Below the pieces are notes generated by a model. It was not told the DNA's origin. It made no database searches and was given only the letters and a program-made list of their open reading frames with translations. A DNA stretch of 15,551 bases from positions 34,644 through 50,194 of the forward strand of contig DFIR01000092.1 in assembly GCA_002372815.1 (NCBI GenBank), in the 5' to 3' direction. The position numbers were made by a program, and so were the translations under genes. Every line of letters begins with the position of its first letter. Position 1 is the stretch's first letter. Of this stretch, positions 7,742-13,909 are shown one piece after another. Origin of the DNA: Lachnospiraceae bacterium UBA3692 (GTDB taxonomy: Bacteria > Bacillota > Clostridia > Lachnospirales > Lachnospiraceae).

Positions 7742-8242
7742 ATGGCTCTGATATCGATCGTAATGGGATCGGACTCCGACATGCCCGTGATGAAGAAGGC
7801 GGCACAGGTCCTGGATGAGTTCGGCGTTGCCTATGAAATGCGGATCATCTCGGCACACAGGGAGCCCGGGGTGTTCTTCGACTACGCGCAGGGCGCGGAG
7901 GAGAGAGGCGTCAAGGTGATCATCGCCGGCGCCGGCATGGCGGCCCATCTGCCGGGCATGTGCGCGGCACTGTTCCCGCTGCCGGTCATCGGGATCCCGA
8001 TGCACACCACCTCTCTGGGCGGCAGGGATTCCCTGTACTCCATCGTGCAGATGCCCTCCGGCATCCCGGTGGCGACGGTCGCGATCGGCGGCGCGAAGAA
8101 CGCGGCGCTCCTGGCGCTGAAGATGCTCGCGATCTCCGACAGCGCGCTGCTCGGGAAACTGAAAGATTATACCGTGAAGATGAAGGAAGAAGTGGAAGCG
8201 AAGGACGCCCGTCTGCAGGAAGTCGGACACGCGGCGTACTGA
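7742..8242 (+). CDS. purE: 5-(carboxyamino)imidazole ribonucleotide mutase / AIR carboxylase catalytic subunit
   Basis: PurE makes CAIR, the carboxylated imidazole intermediate of de novo purine synthesis. The 166-residue protein shows the nucleotide-binding GSDSDMPVM (9-17), the ISAHREPG region (36-43; SAHR conserved) and IIAGAGMAAHLPGM (60-73). It also has DSLYSIVQMPSGIPVATVAI at 96-115, the text usual for clostridial PurE. Whether it uses N5-CAIR (class I, with PurK) or AIR plus CO2 (class II) cannot be settled here; no purK is in the window. AGGAGG at 7732-7737 sits four bases before ATG. The next gene is purM, 64 bases on, with a short hairpin between. Confidence 0.96.
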   Translation: MALISIVMGSDSDMPVMKKAAQVLDEFGVAYEMRIISAHREPGVFFDYAQGAEERGVKVIIAGAGMAAHLPGMCAALFPLPVIGIPMHTTSLGGRDSLYSIVQMPSGIPVATVAIGGAKNAALLALKMLAISDSALLGKLKDYTVKMKEEVEAKDARLQEVGHAAY

Positions 8243-8250
8243 GCACCGGA

Positions 8251-8266
8251 GCCGCCCCCCGGCGGC
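8251..8266 (+). other. Short GC hairpin between purE and purM
   Basis: GCCGCC, a CCCC loop and GGCGGC form a perfect 6-bp stem just after the purE stop. Only ACTTT follows, not a real T-run, so it is a weak terminator at best. It could pause transcription, protect the purE message end, or be chance in GC-rich DNA. Confidence 0.35.
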
Positions 8267-8306
8267 ACTTTAGGAGGCCCGAGACTGGTATTCAACAGGA
8301 GGTAAA

Positions 8307-9335
8307 ATGCTGGATTATAAAAGCGCAGGCGTGGATATCGAAGCCGGATACCGGAGCGTCGAACTGATGAAGCAGTATGTGCAGTCGACCATGCGCCCGG
8401 AAGTCATGGGAGGCCTCGGAGGATTTTCGGGAGCTTTTTCCCTTGCGGCGATCAAGGATATGGAGGACCCGGTCCTCCTGTCCGGCACGGACGGTGTCGG
8501 AACGAAACTGAAACTGGCGTTTCTCATGGACAGGCATGACACGGTCGGGATCGACTGCGTCGCGATGTGCGTCAACGACGTCGTGTGCGCGGGCGGAGAG
8601 CCGCTCTTCTTCCTCGACTACATTGCCTGCGGCAAGAATGAACCGGAGAAGATCGCCCAGATCGTGAAGGGCGTGTGCGACGGCTGCAGCCAGGCCGGCG
8701 CGGCGCTGATCGGCGGCGAGACCGCGGAGATGCCCGGCTTCTATCCCGTGGACGAGTACGATCTCGCGGGATTCGCGGTGGGCGTCGCGGACCGGAAAGA
8801 CCTGATCGACGGAAGCACGATCCGGCCCGGGGATGTCCTCGTCGGCATCGCCTCCTCCGGCGTGCACTCGAACGGATTCTCCCTCGTGCGCAAGCTGTTT
8901 GGCGTGAGCGAGGAGACACTTAAGGAATACATCCCCGAGCTCGGGGAGACCCTCGGCGAGGCGCTCCTGCGCCCCACGAAGATCTATGTGAAGGCTCTCC
9001 GCGCCGTGCGCGAGGCGGGTGTCCGGATCAAAGGCTGCAGCCACATCACCGGCGGCGGCTTCTATGAGAACATTCCGAGAATGCTTCCGGAGGGCGTGCG
9101 CGCGCAGGTCCGGAAGGACAGCTACGAGGTGCCCGCGATCTTCCGCATCATGCAGACCCGCGGACAGCTCGAGGAGCATATGATGTACAACACCTTCAAC
9201 ATGGGCATCGGCATGGTGCTCGCCCTGGATCCGGCGGATGCGGACACTGCGGTCTCCGCGCTGGAAGCGGCCGGCGAGAGGGCCTTTAAGATCGGCACAG
9301 TCATCGAAGGGGATAAAGGAGTGGACGTATGCTGA
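8307..9335 (+). CDS. purM: Phosphoribosylformylglycinamidine cyclo-ligase (AIR synthetase)
   Basis: PurM uses ATP to close FGAM into AIR, the substrate that PurE later carboxylates. The 342-residue protein has the AIRS-family text VLLSGTDGVGTKLKLAF (56-72), the conserved AMCVNDVVCAGGEPLFFLDY (86-105) and GAALIGGETAEMPGFY (131-146). Later come GIASSGVHSNGFSLVRKL and the C-terminal ITGGGFYENIPRMLP. Length matches the family (about 340-350). AGGAGG at 8297-8302 precedes the ATG by four bases. Its last seven bases overlap the start of purN. Confidence 0.97.
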   Translation: MLDYKSAGVDIEAGYRSVELMKQYVQSTMRPEVMGGLGGFSGAFSLAAIKDMEDPVLLSGTDGVGTKLKLAFLMDRHDTVGIDCVAMCVNDVVCAGGEPLFFLDYIACGKNEPEKIAQIVKGVCDGCSQAGAALIGGETAEMPGFYPVDEYDLAGFAVGVADRKDLIDGSTIRPGDVLVGIASSGVHSNGFSLVRKLFGVSEETLKEYIPELGETLGEALLRPTKIYVKALRAVREAGVRIKGCSHITGGGFYENIPRMLPEGVRAQVRKDSYEVPAIFRIMQTRGQLEEHMMYNTFNMGIGMVLALDPADADTAVSALEAAGERAFKIGTVIEGDKGVDVC

Positions 9336-9988
9336 GGATCACAGTCTGTGTCTCCGGCGGAGGCACGAATCTGCAGGCGATCATCGATCAGCTGCAGGCG
9401 GGCAGACTTCCCGGCGTGGAGATCGCCGCCGTGATCAGCAACAACCGCGGGGCCTACGCGCTCGAGAGAGCCGCAGCCGCCGGGATCACCGGCATCTGCT
9501 GCTCACCGAAGGACTACGCCTCCCGGGAAGCGTTCAACGACGCACTCCTGCAGCAGCTGCAGGAGACGGGCTGCGACCTGGTCGTCCTGGCGGGCTTCCT
9601 CGTCGCGATCCCGCCGCAGGTCGTCGCGGCCTACCCCGGCCGCATCATCAACATCCATCCCGCCCTCATCCCTTCCTTCTGCGGCAAGGGATATTACGGA
9701 CTGAAAGTGCATGAAGGCGCCCTGGCGCGCGGCGTGAAGGTCACCGGCGCGACGGTGCATTTCGTGGATGAGGGGCTGGACAGCGGCCCGATCATCCTGC
9801 AGAAAGCCGTGGAAGTGCGCGACGGCGACACGCCGGAGGTGCTGCAGCGGCGCGTGATGGAGCAGGCGGAATGGATCCTGCTCCCCGAAGCGATCCGGCT
9901 GATCGCGCAGAACAGAGTGGTGATCGAAGGAAGAACGACGCGGATCCTGCCCGAGTCCGGATCCGGGGAAGGAGCGGATGCAGAATGA
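9329..9988 (+). CDS. purN: Phosphoribosylglycinamide formyltransferase (GAR transformylase, folate-dependent)
   Basis: PurN formylates GAR to FGAR using 10-formyl-tetrahydrofolate. The 219-residue protein has the phosphate-binding VSGGGTNLQAI (8-18) and the catalytic residues Asn108 and His110 in RIINIHPALIPSF. Asp151 lies in VDEGLDSGPIILQ, corresponding to the Asn106/His108/Asp144 set of the E. coli enzyme. The start ATG lies inside the end of purM (7-nt overlap) with AAGGAG at 9316-9321, seven bases ahead. The stop overlaps the purD start by four bases (ATGA), so purM, purN and purD are likely translated in a coupled way. The last ~10 residues are a Gly/Glu/Ser tail with no recognisable function. 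Confidence 0.96.
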   Translation: MLRITVCVSGGGTNLQAIIDQLQAGRLPGVEIAAVISNNRGAYALERAAAAGITGICCSPKDYASREAFNDALLQQLQETGCDLVVLAGFLVAIPPQVVAAYPGRIINIHPALIPSFCGKGYYGLKVHEGALARGVKVTGATVHFVDEGLDSGPIILQKAVEVRDGDTPEVLQRRVMEQAEWILLPEAIRLIAQNRVVIEGRTTRILPESGSGEGADAE

Positions 9989-11268
9989 GAGTTTTACTGG
10001 TCGGAAGCGGCGGACGTGAACATGCCATCGCCGCGGCGCTGAAGAGAAGCCCCCGGGTCGACAAGCTGTACTGCGCGCCCGGAAACGCGGGGATCCGCCG
10101 GATCGCGGAGTGCGTGAACATCTCCACCATGGACTTCGAGGCGCTCACAAAGTTCGCGCAGGACGAGAAGATCGATCTCACCGTCTGCAGCATGGACGAC
10201 CCGCTCTGCGCGGGCATCGTGGACGCGTTCGAGGAGAAGGGCCTCCGGATCTTCGGCACGCGCAAGAATGCTGCGATCATTGAGGGCAGCAAGGCTTTCT
10301 CCAAGGATCTCATGAAGAGATACGGGATCCCGACGGCCGCTTACGAGACCTTCGACGATCCGGAGAAGGCGCGCCAGTACCTCGAGACCGCCCCGGTCCC
10401 GATCGTGCTGAAGGCTTCCGGTCTTGCGCTCGGCAAGGGCGTGCTGATCTGCCAGACGCGCGAAGAGGCCCTCGAAGGGATCCGGGAACTAATGACGGAC
10501 AGGAAGTTCGGCGCCGCCGGCGACCAGGTCGTGATCGAGGAGTTCATGACCGGGCGCGAGGTCTCCGTGCTGGCTTTTGTGGATGGGAAGGACTACAAGC
10601 TGATGACTTCCTCCCAGGACCACAAGCGCGCAGGGGATGGCGACACCGGCCTCAATACGGGCGGCATGGGGACTTTCTCCCCGAGCCCCTTTTACACGGA
10701 GGAAGTGGACCGGTTCTGCCGCGAGCACATCTACCAGAAGACGGTGGACGCGATGGCGGCGGAGGGCAGGCCTTTCAAGGGCGTCCTCTACTTCGGCCTG
10801 ATGCTGACGGCGGACGGCCCGAAGGTCCTGGAGTACAACACGCGGTTCGGCGACCCCGAGACACAGGTGGTCCTGCCCCGCATGAAGACGGACATCGTGG
10901 ACGTCATGGACGCCTGCATCGACGGGACGCTGGGACAGCTGGACCTGGAATTCGAGGACAACGCCGCTGTGTGCGTGGTCATCGCGTCCGGCGGCTACCC
11001 GCTGGCATATGAAAAAGGGAAAGTGATCTCCGGGCTGGAGTTCTTCGACGGACGTCAGGACTGCTTCTGCTTCCACGCAGGTACGGCCCTGAACGCGGAG
11101 GGACAGATCGTCACGAGCGGCGGCCGCGTCCTCGGTGTGACGGCCCTGGGGAAGACTCTGAAGGAAGCGCGCGCTGCGGCTTATGAGGCGGCACGGCAGG
11201 TACATTTCGACGGGCAGTACATGCGCGGCGATATCGGCAAAGCGATCGAAGAGAGCGAGGCGATCTGA
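9985..11268 (+). CDS. purD: Phosphoribosylamine-glycine ligase (GAR synthetase)
   Basis: PurD joins phosphoribosylamine and glycine with ATP to give GAR, the substrate of PurN encoded just upstream. The 427-residue ATP-grasp enzyme starts with MRVLLVGSGGREHAI. It carries IIEGSKAFSKDLMKRYGIPT (about 98-117), the nucleotide-binding VLKASGLALGKGV (151-163), DHKRAGDGDTGLNTGGMG (222-239) and the metal/substrate segment EYNTRFGDPETQ (283-294). The open frame runs upstream to 9871, but those codons overlap purN and the protein homology begins exactly at 9985. That ATG overlaps the purN stop as ATGA and has AAGGAG ten bases ahead. The gene ends two bases before the SH3-domain gene. Confidence 0.97.
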   Translation: MRVLLVGSGGREHAIAAALKRSPRVDKLYCAPGNAGIRRIAECVNISTMDFEALTKFAQDEKIDLTVCSMDDPLCAGIVDAFEEKGLRIFGTRKNAAIIEGSKAFSKDLMKRYGIPTAAYETFDDPEKARQYLETAPVPIVLKASGLALGKGVLICQTREEALEGIRELMTDRKFGAAGDQVVIEEFMTGREVSVLAFVDGKDYKLMTSSQDHKRAGDGDTGLNTGGMGTFSPSPFYTEEVDRFCREHIYQKTVDAMAAEGRPFKGVLYFGLMLTADGPKVLEYNTRFGDPETQVVLPRMKTDIVDVMDACIDGTLGQLDLEFEDNAAVCVVIASGGYPLAYEKGKVISGLEFFDGRQDCFCFHAGTALNAEGQIVTSGGRVLGVTALGKTLKEARAAAYEAARQVHFDGQYMRGDIGKAIEESEAI

Positions 11269-11270
11269 AA

Positions 11271-13328
11271 ATGAGTGAGAAGCACTGCAGCAGAACTATG
11301 AGACTCCGGCTGGCGGCGGCCGCCCTGAGTGCCGGACTGGCATTCGGGATCTGTGCCCCGGCGATGCCTGTGTACGCGGAGCACGTGACGGAAGACGGTA
11401 TCAACGTCCGTGAGAAACCGACCACAAGCAGCGGCGTCATCGGACTTCTGTATGAAAAGGACGACTTCGACGTCACCGGCGAGAAGACGGACAAGGACGG
11501 CAACGTCTGGTGCCAGATCAAGATCGGCTCGAAGACCGGCTACGTGCGCGCGGACTTCGTCAAGGGATACGTGACGCAGGCCGAGAAGAAGGCCGCCGAA
11601 GAGAAGAAGAAAGAGGAAGAAGCCAAGAAGAAGGCCGAGGAAGAGGCCAAGAAGAAGGAAGAGGAAGAGGCGAAGAAGAAGGCCGAAGAAGAGGCCAAGA
11701 AGAAGGAAGAGGAAGAGGCCAGGAAGAAGGCTGAAGAGGAAGCGAACCAGAAAGCTGCCGAAGAGGCTGCCCGCAAGGAGCAGGAGGAGAAGGCGGCGGA
11801 GGAGGCCTCCCGCAGAGCTGCGGAGGAACAGGCTTCCGCGGAAGCTTCCAAGAGAGCTGCCGAAGAGGCGACAGCCGCGACGACGGAGGCCGTGACCACC
11901 ACCACGACGCTGGAGACGGCGCAGGGGGCGGACACCGTGCTCCCGGAAGGCACGGCCGTGGCGGCGGACAGCCCCTGGACCGACCCCAACGCCACCTACA
12001 ACCTCCAGTTCGACACGGATGAGAACGGCGAGAGCTGCTGGTACGTCTACAACTACGACACCGGCACGCGCCTGAAGCTGATGGACCTGCAGAAGATGAA
12101 CCAGCTCGAGGAGCAGGCGGCCGCCGGCAAGGCCTCCTCCGGCCGCTGGAAGATCCTCTCAGCCATCCTGGGACTGATCGCAGCAGGACTTGCGGCATTC
12201 CTCGCCTTCGTGCTCAGCCGCAACACCCGCGGCCGCAGGGACACCAAGCGCGAGCGGGCACGCGCACGCCTCGCGAAGAGCCGCCCCGACCGCTATGACG
12301 ACGATCTGGAAGGGTTCGACGACGACGCCGAGACGCCCGGCACGGCCGGCAGAGGCGGCGACGAGGACTTCTACGAAGAGGACGGCGAGTACGACGAAGA
12401 AGGCGGGTACTACGAGGACGGTGAGTACACCGAAGAAGGCGGGTACTACGAGGACGGTGAGTACACCGAAGACGGCGCGTACTACGAGGACGGCGCATAT
12501 CCCGAAGACGGCGGGTATTCCGAGGAGGAGGGCTACTCCGAAGAGGAAGGCTACATCGACGACGGCGAGTATATCGAAGAGGACGCCCCTGCAGAGGGCG
12601 AAGTGACCGGGGATGCCGGCGCGGACGCCGAGGAGGCCGACGAGGCCGGTGAGGCCGGTGAGGCCGGCGCGGAGGAACCCGCTGCGGATCCGGCGGAGGA
12701 CGATGCTGACCTCGCGGAAGACGAGGAGGAAGAGCCGGAAGACGATTTCCTCGACCTGGAAGAGGATGAGGAGGAGCCCCGGAGAGCGGCCTCCCGTGCC
12801 CGCGGAAAGCGCGCCCGGAAAGCGGCGCAGACCGGCGGCCTGTTCGGAATGATCAAGGGCCTGTTCGGCGTGCACGACAGTGACGACGCGGACGGCGGCG
12901 ACTACGAGGAAGACGACGAGAACGTGATGGAGAACGTCCTCCCCGAAGAAGAGGAAGAGCCCGCGGACGACGCGGAGCTGCCCGAGGAGGAGATCGATCC
13001 GGAGCAGGAGGACGCCCCTGTCGATGAGACGGCGGAGGATCCCGACGGGATCGACGACATCGAAGTCGGAGAAGGAGAAGACTACACTTACGAGGAGGAT
13101 GCGCCGGCAGAGACCGGACGCCGGAAGGGCGGACGCATGCATCTCTCCCTGAAGGAGATCCTCAGCAGCGTGGACGCGCAGGAAGAGGACGACCTCTACG
13201 CGGAAGAGGAGACGGAAGAGGCCCCCGCGGAGGAGGAGAACGAACCCGGCGGCGGGAAGCCTGCCGGCACGGCGGAAGATTTCTACGGTGACGAGGACGA
13301 CGATCTGGACTACCAGTTCCTCCGCTGA
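11271..13328 (+). CDS. SH3-domain membrane protein with Lys/Glu helix and long acidic repeat tail
   Basis: This 685-residue modular protein is not one I can name. An N-terminal signal peptide has hydrophobic residues about 10-33 and a likely cleavage after VYA, residue 36. A bacterial SH3 domain follows (about 37-102), with the diagnostic GINVREKPTTSSGVIG and GYVRADFVKGY. Residues 103-200 are almost all Lys, Glu, Ala and Arg, predicted helical. A Thr-rich linker (201-235) leads to a small segment with NATYNLQFDTDENGESCWYVY (240-260) that may be a little fold. One membrane segment (about 294-315) is followed by a strongly basic flank (RNTRGRRDTKRERARARLAK), implying the SH3 part is outside and the tail inside. 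The tail (340-685) is extremely acidic, with Tyr/Gly/Glu repeats, a basic island near 503-519 and a conserved-looking end (HLSLKEILSSVD ... DDLDYQFLR). The start has no strong ribosome binding site, so coupling to purD is likely. SH3b domains often bind cell wall; the role is unknown. Confidence 0.88.
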   Translation: MSEKHCSRTMRLRLAAAALSAGLAFGICAPAMPVYAEHVTEDGINVREKPTTSSGVIGLLYEKDDFDVTGEKTDKDGNVWCQIKIGSKTGYVRADFVKGYVTQAEKKAAEEKKKEEEAKKKAEEEAKKKEEEEAKKKAEEEAKKKEEEEARKKAEEEANQKAAEEAARKEQEEKAAEEASRRAAEEQASAEASKRAAEEATAATTEAVTTTTTLETAQGADTVLPEGTAVAADSPWTDPNATYNLQFDTDENGESCWYVYNYDTGTRLKLMDLQKMNQLEEQAAAGKASSGRWKILSAILGLIAAGLAAFLAFVLSRNTRGRRDTKRERARARLAKSRPDRYDDDLEGFDDDAETPGTAGRGGDEDFYEEDGEYDEEGGYYEDGEYTEEGGYYEDGEYTEDGAYYEDGAYPEDGGYSEEEGYSEEEGYIDDGEYIEEDAPAEGEVTGDAGADAEEADEAGEAGEAGAEEPAADPAEDDADLAEDEEEEPEDDFLDLEEDEEEPRRAASRARGKRARKAAQTGGLFGMIKGLFGVHDSDDADGGDYEEDDENVMENVLPEEEEEPADDAELPEEEIDPEQEDAPVDETAEDPDGIDDIEVGEGEDYTYEEDAPAETGRRKGGRMHLSLKEILSSVDAQEEDDLYAEEETEEAPAEEENEPGGGKPAGTAEDFYGDEDDDLDYQFLR
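11622..11717 (+). repeat. Two tandem 48-bp repeats encoding a Lys/Glu helix
   Basis: Units 11622-11669 and 11670-11717 each encode AKKKAEEEAKKKEEEE, and a third partial unit (ARKKAEEEA) follows. They differ by a few silent changes. The 4-residue alternation of Lys and Glu is the pattern of a single alpha helix or TolA-like spacer. Being in frame, copy changes would alter only the length. Confidence 0.8.
12405..12512 (+). repeat. Three tandem 36-bp repeats in the acidic tail
   Basis: Units 12405-12440, 12441-12476 and 12477-12512 each encode a 12-residue motif of the form G-x-Y-Y-E-D-G-x-Y-x-E-[ED] followed by Gly. The first two units differ at a single base and the third is more diverged. 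Decayed versions flank them on both sides (GEYDEE before, SEEEGY after). The near identity of the first two suggests recent duplication. Confidence 0.8.
12642..12668 (+). repeat. Three 9-bp repeats encoding Glu-Ala-Gly
   Basis: GAGGCCGGT occurs at 12642-12650 and 12651-12659, then GAGGCCGGC at 12660-12668, within the acidic tail of the SH3-domain protein. It is in frame and is a likely site of copy-number slippage. Confidence 0.7.
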
Positions 13329-13357
13329 TCCGGCCGCCGCACTAAACTGCTGAATAC

Positions 13358-13386
13358 TTGACAAAGAATGCTATCTGTTATATCAT
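13358..13386 (+). promoter_or_regulatory. Sigma-A type promoter for the GntR-clpC unit
   Basis: TTGACA at 13358-13363, a 17-base spacer and TATCAT at 13381-13386 give a near-consensus housekeeping promoter in a notably AT-rich patch. Transcription would start around 13392-13394, leaving a purine-rich leader of about 75 bases before the GntR start codon. This is the clearest promoter in the window. Confidence 0.85.
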
Positions 13387-13405
13387 CCATATAACAGATA
13401 GCATT
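13367..13405. promoter_or_regulatory. Perfect 17-bp inverted repeat over the -10 box and start site: probable GntR operator
   Basis: AATGCTATCTGTTATAT (13367-13383) is exactly mirrored by ATATAACAGATAGCATT (13389-13405) around a 5-base centre, CATCC. The repeat covers most of the promoter spacer, the -10 region and the expected transcription start, so a bound dimer would block RNA polymerase. GntR-family regulators commonly bind palindromes at their own promoters, and one is encoded 63 bases downstream. TTTTCTC follows the right arm, so the same element could also end transcripts arriving from the SH3-protein gene. The hairpin would not be complete in RNA started at this promoter. The operator role is inferred; the palindrome is directly visible. 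Confidence 0.75.
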
Positions 13406-13467
13406 TTCTCAGAGCATTTTCCGGGAAAAGATTGGAAAGAGCGAGAAGGAAAGGAAGGTTGAGGAAA

Positions 13468-13884
13468 ATGCTGATACAGATCGATTTCAGCAGTGATGAG
13501 GCCATCTACCAGCAGCTTTGCAATCAGATCATACTCGGGATCGCTACGGCCCGCTATGCGGAGGGAGAGGTACTCCCCTCCGTGCGTCAGCTGGCGGAGG
13601 ACATCGGCATCAATATGCACACCGTCAACAAGGCCTACACCGTCCTCAAGCAGGAGGGCTATGTGAAGGTGGACAGACGGCGCGGCGCGTTCATCAGCGT
13701 GGAGACGGACCGCGAGGCGGCGATCCGCCAGATCGGGAAGGAGCTCCGGATCCTGCTCGCGGAAGCGAGATGCAGGAACCTGGACAGAGAGGACCTGCAC
13801 GCGATGGTGGACCTGATCTACGACGAGTACGAAGCGGCACCGGGCGCGCAGCGCACGGCTGGCGGCGAACAGGCACCGGAGTGA
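13468..13884 (+). CDS. GntR family transcriptional regulator, YtrA-type
   Basis: This 138-residue regulator has an N-terminal winged helix (about residues 9-77) of GntR type: IYQQLCNQIILGIATARYAE, then the helix-turn-helix in LPSVRQLAEDIGINMHTVNK, and the wing GYVKVDRRRGAFIS. Only about 60 residues follow. They are helical and too short for a FadR, HutC or MocR effector domain, which places it in the short YtrA subfamily that dimerises through this tail. The ATG at 13468 follows GAGG at 13461-13464 and AAGGAAGG further up. An open frame from TTG 13432 adds only basic, unconserved residues and is not preferred. The palindromic promoter upstream suggests self-repression. The ClpC gene starts 25 bases later, with no promoter between. 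Confidence 0.9.
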   Translation: MLIQIDFSSDEAIYQQLCNQIILGIATARYAEGEVLPSVRQLAEDIGINMHTVNKAYTVLKQEGYVKVDRRRGAFISVETDREAAIRQIGKELRILLAEARCRNLDREDLHAMVDLIYDEYEAAPGAQRTAGGEQAPE

Positions 13885-13909
13885 ACCCACAGAAGAGACA
13901 GAGATCTAT

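Noticed and set aside
9871..9984. Upstream extension of purD from 9871
   Set aside because: It overlaps purN almost fully out of frame; PurD homology starts exactly at the ATG at 9985, which has its own ribosome binding site and an ATGA overlap with purN.
11622..12668. CRISPR array or mobile repeat
   Set aside because: The repeats are in frame, tandem without spacers, and encode low-complexity protein.
12159..13364. Minus-strand open frame (401 codons) with hydrophobic Leu/Val/Phe-rich translation
   Set aside because: It mirrors the GAG/GAC/GAA-rich acidic tail, whose reverse complement reads Leu/Val/Phe. This gives a false membrane-protein look with no real domain.
13367..13407. Palindrome as only a rho-independent terminator for the SH3-protein gene
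   Set aside because: The stem is AT-rich and the T-run is short and broken (TTTTCTC). Its exact overlap with a strong promoter makes an operator the better main reading, though a secondary terminator role is kept open.
13432..13467. Extended TTG start for the GntR regulator
   Set aside because: The extra 12 residues are basic and unlike the family N-terminus; the ATG at 13468 matches the usual YtrA start.
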